From Hymenobacter negativus (GTDB lineage Bacteria; Bacteroidota; Bacteroidia; Cytophagales; Hymenobacteraceae): DNA of 64,000 nt. Location of the stretch: positions 496,001 to 560,000 of the forward strand of contig NZ_JAGETZ010000003.1 in the NCBI RefSeq assembly GCF_017571495.1, in the 5' to 3' direction. Position numbers and translations under genes: made by a program. This document shows positions 1 through 7,291 of this stretch, piece by piece; position 1 is the first letter of the stretch, and each line of letters begins with the position of its first letter. Below the pieces are notes generated by a model, which saw only the letters and a program-made list of their open reading frames with translations, searched no databases and was not told the origin of the DNA.

Positions 1-376
1 TGAGCACGACGGCCAACTGCTTCACGCGGCCGTTGGCGTTGGTGAGCAGCGTTTTGGCACCACCTGCCAGCGTGCGGTCGCAAATGTCGGCCATGGGCAC
101 CGTGCGGGCCACGGCCATGAACAGCAGCACCGCACCGGGCGACTGACGGAAGAACTCGCTGATGTGGCGGTAGGTCTTCGTAAAGTTGGTGGCGGTGGCG
201 GTGATGCCAATGGCTTCGGCCGCTTGAATGCTGCGCAGCTCATAGACCGTGCCCAGCGCGAGCTTGCCGGCAATGGCAACGCCCTGCGTGATGAGGGCGC
301 TGATGCCGTCGCTGGTGGGCTGTTGCCGGCCCAGGCCGCCGGTTGCTTTCGTAATGTTGATGTCGGGCAAGGCCAT
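1..376 (-). CDS. Phage tail sheath-like protein, DUF2586 type (partial)
   Basis: The reading frame opens with ATG at 374-376 (protein begins MALPDINITKATGGLGRQQ) and is still open at the left edge, so only about 125 N-terminal residues are visible. The start, with a conserved GGLGR-type turn followed by a hydrophobic 'SALITQGVAIAG' stretch, resembles the DUF2586 proteins that serve as contractile tail sheath in Mu-like prophages of Bacteroidota. It lies directly downstream of the lysis and capsid genes on the same strand, as expected for a late operon continuing into tail genes. The family call is from memory of the N-terminal pattern, so it is moderate; the existence of the gene is much firmer. 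Confidence 0.6.
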   Translation of the reverse strand, partial: MALPDINITKATGGLGRQQPTSDGISALITQGVAIAGKLALGTVYELRSIQAAEAIGITATATNFTKTYRHISEFFRQSPGAVLLFMAVARTVPMADICDRTLAGGAKTLLTNANGRVKQLAVVL

Positions 377-378
377 AA

Positions 379-612
379 CTAAGAGGGGATTTGGTCGGCT
401 TCCGCGGGAGCGTCCGAGCAGGTGAAAGAAGCAGTAGCGGCGATGCTGGCGGCGACCGTGGCCAGCTTGCCCAGCAGCGGCAACCAGTCGGCCGGGGCTA
501 GGTCGTAATGCGCGGCCGTGGTGATGCCAGCGGCCAGGCCCCCGGCGATGAGGCGCACCCGGCGCCAGAAGCGCGGGGTAGGGGCCGAGAGGCGGTGCCA
601 GATGGTTTTCAT
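379..612 (-). CDS. Small membrane protein, holin candidate
   Basis: A 77-residue protein starting MKTIWHRL; its ATG overlaps the TGA of the upstream lipoprotein gene (ATGA), which argues for this start rather than an upstream one. It has a basic N-terminus, one or two hydrophobic segments (around residues 20-32 and 44-60) and an acidic tail ending in EADQIPS. Size, membrane character and position next to an endolysin and a spanin-like gene fit a holin or an accessory lysis protein. No family was recognised, and the role is inferred from context. Confidence 0.55.
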   Translation of the reverse strand: MKTIWHRLSAPTPRFWRRVRLIAGGLAAGITTAAHYDLAPADWLPLLGKLATVAASIAATASFTCSDAPAEADQIPS

Positions 613-1199
613 TTGCGGCGAAGGATGAGGCACAGGGCGATGCCGCCCATAAACCCAGCCAGCAGCCACAGATAGGGCCAGGTGCTGGGGTCGTACCAGA
701 TGACCGGTTTGCAGTCGCAGGGCGTCAGGCGCTGATAAGCAGCTTTAGCCTGGGCTGTGTGCGGCGTTTTGATTTCGTCCCGGGTGAGGCGGATGTTGTA
801 GACGTTGCCCTGCTGCCAGATGCGGCCGTGCACGCCCAGCGTATCGAAGCAGAGCGTATCCGGGAAAATGGGCCGCTGGCGTAGCAGGCGGTGAATGTTG
901 GACTTGGCGGCTTTGTGCTGGGCTGTGTCGAGCGAGGCGCTGAGCTTGTTGAGCAGCGAATCCAACTGCAGCGAGTCCCGCTGTTCCCGCACCACGTTGG
1001 GCACGGCCACGTACTTGGTTTGGAACTCCACTTTGGCCACGGTGACCGTATCGTGCACGGTGACGGTCACCGTGTCAGTGGTCACCAGATGCGGATTATC
1101 TGCTACCAGCTGCGCGAGCTTCTGCTCAGGCGTAGAGCGGAACACTGAGCAGCCCGAGAGCGCACCTGCGAGGAATAAAGCAATGCGGAGGTTTCTCAT
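609..1199 (-). CDS. Lipoprotein with C-terminal membrane anchor; unimolecular spanin candidate
   Basis: 196 residues. The N-terminus (MRNLRIALFLAGALSGCSVF) is a lipoprotein signal with lipobox LSGC at residues 14-17. The middle is a Thr/Val-rich and predicted helical periplasmic region. The C-terminus carries one transmembrane helix near residues 172-192 followed by a basic LRRK tail. Outer-membrane lipid anchor plus inner-membrane C-terminal helix on one polypeptide is the defining layout of u-spanins such as phage T1 gp11, which fuse inner and outer membranes at the last lysis step. It is translationally coupled on both sides in the lysis cassette. Sequence homology to known u-spanins was not seen; the call rests on topology and context. 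Confidence 0.6.
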   Translation of the reverse strand: MRNLRIALFLAGALSGCSVFRSTPEQKLAQLVADNPHLVTTDTVTVTVHDTVTVAKVEFQTKYVAVPNVVREQRDSLQLDSLLNKLSASLDTAQHKAAKSNIHRLLRQRPIFPDTLCFDTLGVHGRIWQQGNVYNIRLTRDEIKTPHTAQAKAAYQRLTPCDCKPVIWYDPSTWPYLWLLAGFMGGIALCLILRRK

Positions 1200-1495
1200 T
1201 TGGCTGCTTGTTTGGGAATGCCGAGGGCCCCACGAATGGCGGCCATGTCCACTTTCACGTCGTTGAGTGCCTGCAGCACGTCCTTTTGGTTCTGGTCCTG
1301 CGCGCTCAGGCGCTGGTACACTTCGGCCTTCGTTTTCTCCGCTTCGGCCATGTGCAGGCTGAGGGTGGTTTCGGTGGCCGTCTGGCGGTGTTCGGTGTTG
1401 ATGGCGTAGCCAAAGGCGGTGCTGCTCAGGGCGAGCGCCACCCCGGCCACCCATTTCACCCAGTCCGCCGAAACGGTAGTAGTAGGGGCGGGCAT
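1196..1495 (-). CDS. Small membrane-anchored coiled-coil protein, holin/XhlA-like
   Basis: 99 residues, with an N-terminal hydrophobic helix (about residues 13-30) followed by a long predicted coiled coil (residues 35-90). Stop and next start overlap as ATGA with the spanin-like gene. XhlA-type haemolysin proteins of prophages combine a coiled coil with one membrane helix, though in the opposite order, so the similarity is general only. Position between endolysin and spanin-like gene supports a lysis or holin-regulating role. No specific family was recognised. Confidence 0.55.
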   Translation of the reverse strand: MPAPTTTVSADWVKWVAGVALALSSTAFGYAINTEHRQTATETTLSLHMAEAEKTKAEVYQRLSAQDQNQKDVLQALNDVKVDMAAIRGALGIPKQAAK

Positions 1496-1504
1496 GGGGG
1501 AGAG

Positions 1505-1972
1505 TTAGCGGGTGGGAACGTCGTCGTATTTGGTCAGGCCGTAGCGGTTGACGACGGCCACCAGCGTAGCCCCATACTTGGGGTCGGTAGCGTAGCCGCA
1601 AGCCTGGAACAGGTGCGCCTCAGCCACGAAATCGTCGGACGAAAACAGGCGCTTGTAGCGGGGCAGTCCTTTGAGGAAGGCCAGTCGGCCGGTGAAGTAG
1701 TCGGCGGGCGAATCGTAGGCGCGGAACGCGGCCTGCACGATGATGCTTTTGCCGTTAATCACTTCGCGGGTGGGCAATACCAGCACCTTGCCTTTCCAGG
1801 TGGAGCCGGCCTTGATGCCGCCGAAGTTGTTGGCCTTTTTGGTGAGGCCTGACTCGCCCCAGCCGCTTTCAATGGCAGCCTGGGCCAGGCAAACCGAGGC
1901 ACAAAGGCCCGTGCCGTGGCAGGTGCGTTGGGCGTCGGCGGCGTATTTGGCGAAAAAGTCAGCGGGTTTCAT
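1505..1972 (-). CDS. Endolysin, glucosaminidase (GH73/FlgJ-like)
   Basis: 155 residues without a signal peptide. The motif run 'AQAAIESGWGESGL' (Glu after the first alpha helix) followed by 'ANNFGGIKAG' is typical of FlgJ/LytG-type beta-N-acetylglucosaminidases (GH73), which cleave the glycan backbone of peptidoglycan. A later 'FRAYDSPADYFTGRLAFL' and 'CGYATDPKYG' complete the usual domain pattern of about 150 residues, so this is a single-domain enzyme. Lack of a signal peptide implies export through a holin. Its ATG overlaps the stop of the small lipoprotein gene upstream. Confidence 0.88.
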   Translation of the reverse strand: MKPADFFAKYAADAQRTCHGTGLCASVCLAQAAIESGWGESGLTKKANNFGGIKAGSTWKGKVLVLPTREVINGKSIIVQAAFRAYDSPADYFTGRLAFLKGLPRYKRLFSSDDFVAEAHLFQACGYATDPKYGATLVAVVNRYGLTKYDDVPTR

Positions 1973-2115
1973 CGCTTGGGGAAGTAGGGTACCAGGGTAG
2001 GGTTGCCGCCAGCGCGGGCTTTATTGCGCTCGTATTGGCGCTGGGCCTGCTCCATCGTTTGCGGCGGCCGGGTGGCACACCCGACGCAGAGCAGCAGGCC
2101 CAGCAGCCACTTCAC
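1969..2115 (-). CDS. 48-residue lipoprotein in the lysis cassette
   Basis: A very short gene with GTG start at 2113-2115. It encodes a basic start (VKWLL), a hydrophobic core and a lipobox-like LCVGC ending at residue 13, then a polar 35-residue mature part rich in Gln/Arg. The stop TGA overlaps the endolysin ATG, and the upstream gene ends four bases before it. The tight packing and lipobox make it a credible real gene. By size it resembles the small outer-membrane lipoprotein partner (o-spanin) of two-component spanins, but a u-spanin candidate is already present, so the role is open. Confidence 0.6.
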   Translation of the reverse strand: MKWLLGLLLCVGCATRPPQTMEQAQRQYERNKARAGGNPTLVPYFPKR

Positions 2116-2118
2116 GGC

Positions 2119-2394
2119 TTACTTGGCAGGAGTAGCGGGCGCAGCAGGCGCTTCCGGAGTGGCAGGCGCTTCGTCTTCCAAGTCTTTATCACCCTTTTTG
2201 ATGGTGGTGATTTTCTCGTCCAGCACCTGCTTGGCATCCTCGCCTTCGCCTTCCACTTTCTTGCGGGCCATGTGCTCGGCGTGCTTCTTGTTGAAGTAGT
2301 GGTCGCCGTTTTCCAAAACGTATACCGCTTTCAGGTCGGGGCAAGCGGCGAACGTGTCACGGATGCCGGCTTTGTTGTTGATTATCGTGGCCAT
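2119..2394 (-). CDS. Phage structural-region protein of unknown function
   Basis: 91 residues. A compact N-terminal part contains 'FAACPDLKAVYVLENGDHYF', followed by a lysine/glutamate-rich central stretch and an Ala/Pro/Glu-rich flexible tail (TPEAPAAPATPAK). It lies just downstream of the major capsid gene behind a hairpin, on the same strand. Small proteins at this position in Mu-like prophages are usually head-associated or of unknown role. No family recognised. Confidence 0.6.
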   Translation of the reverse strand: MATIINNKAGIRDTFAACPDLKAVYVLENGDHYFNKKHAEHMARKKVEGEGEDAKQVLDEKITTIKKGDKDLEDEAPATPEAPAAPATPAK

Positions 2395-2439
2395 GAGGTT
2401 GCTTGGTGGTGTGCCTGTAATAGGATTGTCTGGCGCCTC

Positions 2440-2472
2440 AAAAGCCCGCCACGGCGTACCGGGCGGGCTTTT
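2440..2472 (-). terminator. Hairpin terminator after the major capsid gene
   Basis: Perfect inverted repeat AAAAGCCCGCC / GGCGGGCTTTT with an 11-base loop, in the gap between the capsid stop (2497) and the next gene. Stem is GC-rich with A/T flanks, so it could act in both directions; it may attenuate rather than end the late transcript, since co-directional genes follow. Confidence 0.7.
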
Positions 2473-2496
2473 CAGTTGTCGGGTGCGCTGCCTCGC

Positions 2497-3438
2497 TTAC
2501 AGCGTGTAGAGTGCGGTTTCGCCGCCGTAGCCGTAGTTGGCGTCGGCTTTGCACAGCATCTTGATGAAGTACATCTCGCTGTTGGCTTGCAGCTTGGCGA
2601 TGGTCACCGTGGCGTCGTCTTTCGAGTTCATGCCGAACCACAGGTTCGAGGTCATGTCGGGCGCGCCCTTGGCCCAGAAAATGGTATTGTCGGGCATGCC
2701 GTACAGGTACACCATCTGGCGACCGCCAAAGCGCATGATGCCGGCCATGGTGTTGTCGACACCCTTAAAGCCCTGGTTGCGCTGCCATTGCTCCCACAGC
2801 TGGGCCGTTTTGTAGCTCACGAACACCTTCAGGGCTGGGTCGTAGATGATGGCGGCCGGCACACTCTGTAGGCTGCGCTCCAACTCGCCGTTGATGTTGG
2901 TGGCGGTCAGCACCACCGGCGAGGCCACCTTGGGCACGTCGCTATCCGCGATGGCCCGGGTAATCAGACCGTCGAAGTACTTCAGGTTGTTGGTGGTCAC
3001 GGCCGTGTTGCCGCGCATGATGGCACCACCCAGCCACTGGTTGTGCTTCTTCATCACCTCCTGCAGAATCACCGATTCCACGGTAACGGGCAGGCGGCGG
3101 TCAATCAGCGTGGGGTTCAGGTTCACGGCCTCCCAGTGGTCCTCAAAGTCCCGGGGGTTGAACTCCTGGTAAATCATGTAGTCGTTGGGGTCGAGCACGC
3201 GGGCGTCCACCGTGATGGTGCCCTTGCCGGTGCCCGAGCCACCCGAAACGGGCGTGGCCACGCGGTCCTGAATGAAGTCCTCGCCCACGTTCATGCGCGG
3301 GATGGTGTACTTCTTTTTGATGCCGTCCTTGACGTTAATGTGCCCACCCTGCACGATTTCGTTGCCGATGGCAGCCTTTACAATAAAGCCGCTGGCGACT
3401 TCGCCGGCGTAAGTGGTGTCCTGAATAGTCAGTGCCAT
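2497..3438 (-). CDS. Major capsid protein
   Basis: 313 residues. The protein begins MALTIQDTTYAGEVAS and carries 'RMNVGEDFIQDR', 'DYMIYQEFNPRDFEDHW' and a C-terminal 'SEMYFIKMLCKADANYGYGGE'. These patterns, with the length, match major head proteins of Bacteroidota prophages with an HK97-like fold. It lies immediately downstream of a protease/scaffold gene, the standard order for head genes. There is no separate cleavable delta domain; scaffolding seems to be supplied by the C-terminal half of the upstream protease gene. Confidence 0.85.
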   Translation of the reverse strand: MALTIQDTTYAGEVASGFIVKAAIGNEIVQGGHINVKDGIKKKYTIPRMNVGEDFIQDRVATPVSGGSGTGKGTITVDARVLDPNDYMIYQEFNPRDFEDHWEAVNLNPTLIDRRLPVTVESVILQEVMKKHNQWLGGAIMRGNTAVTTNNLKYFDGLITRAIADSDVPKVASPVVLTATNINGELERSLQSVPAAIIYDPALKVFVSYKTAQLWEQWQRNQGFKGVDNTMAGIMRFGGRQMVYLYGMPDNTIFWAKGAPDMTSNLWFGMNSKDDATVTIAKLQANSEMYFIKMLCKADANYGYGGETALYTL

Positions 3439-3475
3439 GTTGAGCTACTGGGGGTTAAAAAGCGTGAGGGTGAGA

Positions 3476-4579
3476 TTATTGGCCGGCGAGCTTGGCCTGC
3501 ACTTCGAGCATCGCCCCGGCGGCCGTCAGCGGCATGACGCCCTCGGCGTTGGCGCTGATGATGTTATCCGTGAGGGATTTGCGGGCCGGGATGGCAGCTA
3601 GCACGGCCGTGGTGCTGGCCAGGTTGGCGGTGGCCAGCACCACGTAGTTGTCTTTCTGGCTAGCCGTGATTTTGCCGGCCGCAATGGCTCCGTCAACCAG
3701 GGCGTTTACTTTGGCCGTGGTGTCGGCAGCAGCAGCAGCCGTGGCGGCATCTTCCTGCTCTTTCAGCTTGGCAGTAGCGGTAGCCAACTCATCGGTGGCA
3801 GCCTTAGCGGTGGCCTCAGCGGCTTTTACCTTGGCTTCGGCATCGGCCACGTCCTTTTTGAATTTGTCGCGCTCGGTGAAGGCCGCTTGTACAGCGGTGG
3901 CAACGTCGGCGTCGGAGGTATTAGCCGTCACGGTGCTCATGCCCGCAGCGGCGAAAATGGGAATCAACAAATTTTTCATATCCGTAGCGGAGAGAATGGA
4001 GGCGTAATAGGAATGGAGTGAGGCGGTTGGCAGGTCAGCCGGTGGGGCCTGCGCGGTGGTGGTTTCGGGCATGAAGCCCGTGGCGAAGCCGAGGGCCACG
4101 GCCGTATCGGCGTCCATGTAAGTGGTCACGCGCATCATTTCGGCGCACTTTTCAACCGTCTGGCCGCTGGCGCTGGCGTAGAGCTGGGCCATGCTATGGT
4201 TGATGGCCTTCTGTTGCGTGATGCCGTTTTCCAGGTCGGCGACTTGGCCAGCCACCATGCTGGCACAGTCGTGAATCATCAGCTTGCCGTGCTTGGCAAT
4301 CAGCCGCTTGTTGCCCGCCATGAACGGCAGGGTTGCGGCTGAGCCTACCAGGCCCACGCAGTAGGTGTCGACCTTGAGTGCGCTGGCTTTCAGCATGTCG
4401 TACATGCTCTGGCCTTCCTGCCAGCTGCCACCGCCGCTGTTGATGCGAACGGCTACGCGCTTTTCACCACTGGCCTCCGCTTCGGCCAGGCGCAAGCCGA
4501 ATTCGGCGGCGCTCAGGCCCGTGCCCGAGTTCGGGTCGAAGCCAATAGCGGAATAAATCTGAAGCGTGGGAACGGACAT
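3476..4579 (-). CDS. Prohead protease (ClpP/S14 type) fused to scaffold-like domain
   Basis: 367 residues from the ATG at 4577-4579. The N-terminal ~190 residues form a ClpP-like serine protease: 'RINSGGGSW' oxyanion loop near residue 47, catalytic Ser80 in 'GLVGSAA' and His103 in 'MIHDC'. After a linker, residues ~205-367 form an Ala/Lys/Glu-rich helical region with the feel of a scaffolding protein (phage Z/scaffold region), ending beside the capsid gene. Such fusions let the protease digest its own scaffold during head maturation. A -7 promoter box lies about 28 bases upstream. The third catalytic acid was not identified with certainty. Confidence 0.85.
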   Translation of the reverse strand: MSVPTLQIYSAIGFDPNSGTGLSAAEFGLRLAEAEASGEKRVAVRINSGGGSWQEGQSMYDMLKASALKVDTYCVGLVGSAATLPFMAGNKRLIAKHGKLMIHDCASMVAGQVADLENGITQQKAINHSMAQLYASASGQTVEKCAEMMRVTTYMDADTAVALGFATGFMPETTTAQAPPADLPTASLHSYYASILSATDMKNLLIPIFAAAGMSTVTANTSDADVATAVQAAFTERDKFKKDVADAEAKVKAAEATAKAATDELATATAKLKEQEDAATAAAAADTTAKVNALVDGAIAAGKITASQKDNYVVLATANLASTTAVLAAIPARKSLTDNIISANAEGVMPLTAAGAMLEVQAKLAGQ

Positions 4580-4606
4580 AGGGGGCCGCGCATTGGAAGC
4601 GCAGAC

Positions 4607-4614
4607 CAAACTTA
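4607..4614 (-). promoter_or_regulatory. Bacteroidota -7 box for the protease/capsid operon
   Basis: On the minus strand the sequence TAAGTTTG matches the TAnnTTTG consensus of Bacteroidota housekeeping sigma. It would place a transcription start near 4600, about 20 bases ahead of the protease ATG. No clear TTTG -33 element is visible at the expected spacing, which could mean activator dependence. Confidence 0.5.
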
Positions 4615-4655
4615 GTACGGGTATTTAGATAGTATTTTTCTAAGTCGGTAACCGT

Positions 4656-4690
4656 GTGGAAAAGCCCCATGATTCGTTAGGGTTTTCCAC
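4656..4690. promoter_or_regulatory. Inverted repeat in the divergent late-gene control region
   Basis: GTGGAAAAGCCC and GGGTTTTCCAC form an imperfect 11-bp inverted repeat around CATGATTCGTTA. A second CATGATTC copy follows at 4690-4697. It sits in the 215-bp gap between the divergent capsid and terminase operons, so it is a candidate operator for a late-gene activator or repressor. Not a terminator: no T tract. Confidence 0.4.
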
Positions 4691-4794
4691 ATGATTCCCT
4701 AAGATTATCCCAGCCTAAGCACCCGTAAACGTAGCTTCACATTCTAATAAGTGCCCATAGGCTCACGCGTGACGCCTGCAAGGGCTTTTGCATT

Positions 4795-5289
4795 ATGCCC
4801 AGCAACCCCAACAAAGAACGCGCAGACAGCCAAGGCAACCGGGGTAAAATCCGGAAGCAGGTGCTGCGCTTCATTAAAAAGGAGCTGCGCACGCCCACCG
4901 TGCAGGAGCTGGTAGACCTTACCGGCCTGTCGGACAAAACGGTATCGGCCCATCTGGAACGCCTGAAGCTGGGCGACGGCAGCCCCAACCCGTACCAGGC
5001 CCTCACGCACGACGTGATGATGAAGCTCTACCAGCGGGCCACGGGCTACTCGCACCCGGCCGTCAAAATCATGGCTGTGAGCCAGGGCAAGGGCGAGGCC
5101 TCCATTGTGGAAACCCATGACTACACCGAGCACTACCCGCCCGACACGGCAGCGGCGAAGCTGTGGATGCAATTGGTGATGGGCTTCAGTGAGAAAACCC
5201 AGCACGAGCACAGCGGCGAGGTAGCCAACCCTGCCCCGCCGGTCATTGCCCAAATCGTTCGCTACCGGCCTGATGATTCGCCTCTCTGA
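4795..5289 (+). CDS. Terminase small subunit-like DNA-binding protein
   Basis: 164 residues. After a charged N-terminus, residues ~20-60 form a helix-turn-helix ('TVQELVDLTGLSDKTVSAHL') of the kind used by small terminase subunits to bind the packaging site. The rest is a mixed helical region. The gene overlaps the large terminase start by 17 bases and opens the plus-strand structural operon. The HTH is clear; the terminase call rests on position directly before the large subunit. Confidence 0.75.
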   Translation: MPSNPNKERADSQGNRGKIRKQVLRFIKKELRTPTVQELVDLTGLSDKTVSAHLERLKLGDGSPNPYQALTHDVMMKLYQRATGYSHPAVKIMAVSQGKGEASIVETHDYTEHYPPDTAAAKLWMQLVMGFSEKTQHEHSGEVANPAPPVIAQIVRYRPDDSPL

Positions 5290-6796
5290 CCCTCAATTTG
5301 ATATTCTAGAGAGCCGGAAGCAGGTAAATCTATTCCTGGCCGGGCAAGGCAGTGGCAAAACCCACTTAGCCGGCGTCATCTCCTACCTCTATTTGTCGAC
5401 GTTCCCGCGCATGCGTGGGCTCATCGCGGCCAACACGTACTCGCAGCTCACGCGCTCCACGCTGTTCCGGATTCGGGAGGTGTGGAAGGCCGAGTTTGGC
5501 GTTGTGGAGTACGACGAGAAGAAGAAAAAGGGGCACTACGTGGTCGGCAAGCGCCCACCCAAGCACTTCACCACCTTCTACGAGTTCGACAGCTACAACA
5601 ACATCATGTGCTTCAGCTGGGGCGCGGTGGTGTACATCGGCAGCCTCGACAACTACAAGGCCCTCGACGGCATGGAGATTGGCTGGGCGATGCTGGATGA
5701 GACGAAGGACACCAAGGAAATAGCGGTAAAAGAGGTGATTGTGGGCCGCCTGCGCCAGCCCGGCATGTACGTGAACGAAGCCGGCGAGCTGGTGGGCGAC
5801 CTGACGCCCGAGCCCTTCAACCCGCTCTACATCTTCACCTCGCCGGCGAAAGTGCCGTGGATAAACGAGTGGTTCAGCCTCGATAAGTTTCAGCCCGAAA
5901 TCAAGGCCACCATCTACCTGCCGCCCAAGTATTTCCGTCAGGAGGTAGGCAACAAGTTGGTGACCATTAGCGCCAGCCACCTGAACCGGCACAACCTGCC
6001 CAGCAACTACATTGATAACCAGTTCTCCAACATTGGCAAGGACCGGCACGGCATGCTCATTTTCGGCGACCCCTTCGCACGGGCCGGCGGGGAGTTCTAC
6101 AAGCATTTTGACCGGGCCAAGCACGTGGGCAAGTTTGCCGACCGCTACGACCCGAGCCTGCCGCTGCACCTGACGTTCGACCAGAACGCCATTCCCTACA
6201 ATACCCTGTGCATTCACCAGCAGTACGGCAACACCGACGTGCAGCTGGCGGAAATCTGCCTGGAAAACCCCAACAACAGCACCGGCAAGGTGTGCGCGGC
6301 CTTCCTGAAGTCTCGGTTTGGCAAGCACGAGGGGAGCCTCTTCATTTATGGCGACCCCAGCGGTAAGAAGCGCGACACCCGCAGCGAGGAGGGCACCAAC
6401 GACTATTCCATCATTCTCAAAGCGCTGGCCGACCTGCACCCGCAGAGTCGCATCATCACCAAGGCCCCGCCGGTGGCCACCCGGGGGCAGTGGATTTCGG
6501 CCGTGCACGAGCGCGAGTTGGACGGGCTGCAGTTCCTCATTGATGAGAACTGCACCAACACCATCAACGACTACACCTACCTGAAGGAAGCGCCCGATGG
6601 CACCAAGCTGAAAGAGGTGGTGAAGGACGAAAACACGGGCGTGAGCTACGAGAAGTTCGGCCACACGAGCGACGCCAACGACTACTACTACACCACTGCA
6701 TTCAAAGAGCAGTGGCGCCGCTTCCACAAACCGCAGGCTGCGGTGGCCGACTCCCTGCCCTCATCTGCGCGCCCCGTGCGCGCCAACAGCTACTAA
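5273..6796 (+). CDS. Terminase large subunit
   Basis: 507 residues from the ATG at 5273. The N-terminal ATPase has Walker A 'GQGSGKTH' (residues ~24-31) and Walker B-like 'IGWAMLDE' (~140-147). The C-terminal nuclease half contains 'LTFDQNAIPYN' and 'IYGDPSGK', acidic positions typical of the RNase H-fold nuclease that cuts concatemeric DNA. Length is normal for the family. It follows the small subunit with an overlap, and precedes gp36-like and portal genes, so it powers packaging into the Mu-like head encoded here. Confidence 0.9.
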   Translation: MIRLSDPQFDILESRKQVNLFLAGQGSGKTHLAGVISYLYLSTFPRMRGLIAANTYSQLTRSTLFRIREVWKAEFGVVEYDEKKKKGHYVVGKRPPKHFTTFYEFDSYNNIMCFSWGAVVYIGSLDNYKALDGMEIGWAMLDETKDTKEIAVKEVIVGRLRQPGMYVNEAGELVGDLTPEPFNPLYIFTSPAKVPWINEWFSLDKFQPEIKATIYLPPKYFRQEVGNKLVTISASHLNRHNLPSNYIDNQFSNIGKDRHGMLIFGDPFARAGGEFYKHFDRAKHVGKFADRYDPSLPLHLTFDQNAIPYNTLCIHQQYGNTDVQLAEICLENPNNSTGKVCAAFLKSRFGKHEGSLFIYGDPSGKKRDTRSEEGTNDYSIILKALADLHPQSRIITKAPPVATRGQWISAVHERELDGLQFLIDENCTNTINDYTYLKEAPDGTKLKEVVKDENTGVSYEKFGHTSDANDYYYTTAFKEQWRRFHKPQAAVADSLPSSARPVRANSY

Positions 6797-6798
6797 TT

Positions 6799-7287
6799 AT
6801 GGCATTCCTCACTACGGCCGACTACGGCCTGCAAATCCGTGCCGAGATACGCGGCCTACTCACAGACGGCGACGATACGCTGCTGACCGCGGCGGCTTAC
6901 GCAGCGCAGGTGGAAATGGAGAGCTACCTCCGGGGCCGCTTCGACGTGGAGGCCATTTTTACGGCGCTGGGCCCAGCGGCAGCGGTACCGGCTGACGGCG
7001 ACACGCCCGAAGTGCCAGCCCGGGCCGATGCGCGCAACCCGCAAATTGTGATGTACCTGGTGGACATGGCGCTCTACCACCTGCACAGCCGGCAGAACCC
7101 GCGCAACGTGCCCCAGATTCGCCAGGACCGCTACGACCAGGTGATTAGCTGGCTGAAGATGGTGCGCAAGGGCGAGCTCAGCGCCGGCCTCCCGATTGAG
7201 CCGCCTACGAATCCGGACGGCACGCCCGACCCCGACAGCATCCTGCCACGCGGCGGCTCCCTTCCCAAACAAGTTAACGCCTACTAA
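6799..7287 (+). CDS. Mu gp36-like protein (DUF1320)
   Basis: 162 residues, start ATG two bases after the terminase stop. The pattern 'YLRGRFDVEAIF' followed by 'RNPQIVMYLVDMALYHLHSRQNPRNVP' and 'RYDQVISWLKMVRKGELSAGLP' is characteristic of DUF1320/gp36 of Mu-like phages, thought to act in head completion or head-tail joining. A Pro/Gly-rich C-terminal tail is present. Gene order (terminase, gp36, portal) differs from phage Mu itself, where gp36 comes after the head genes. Confidence 0.8.
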   Translation: MAFLTTADYGLQIRAEIRGLLTDGDDTLLTAAAYAAQVEMESYLRGRFDVEAIFTALGPAAAVPADGDTPEVPARADARNPQIVMYLVDMALYHLHSRQNPRNVPQIRQDRYDQVISWLKMVRKGELSAGLPIEPPTNPDGTPDPDSILPRGGSLPKQVNAY

Positions 7288-7291
7288 TATC

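Noticed and set aside
5366..6727. 453-codon minus-strand frame inside the large terminase
   Set aside because: Shadow frame; composition is Val/Leu/His-rich with no domain, opposite a terminase with full motifs.
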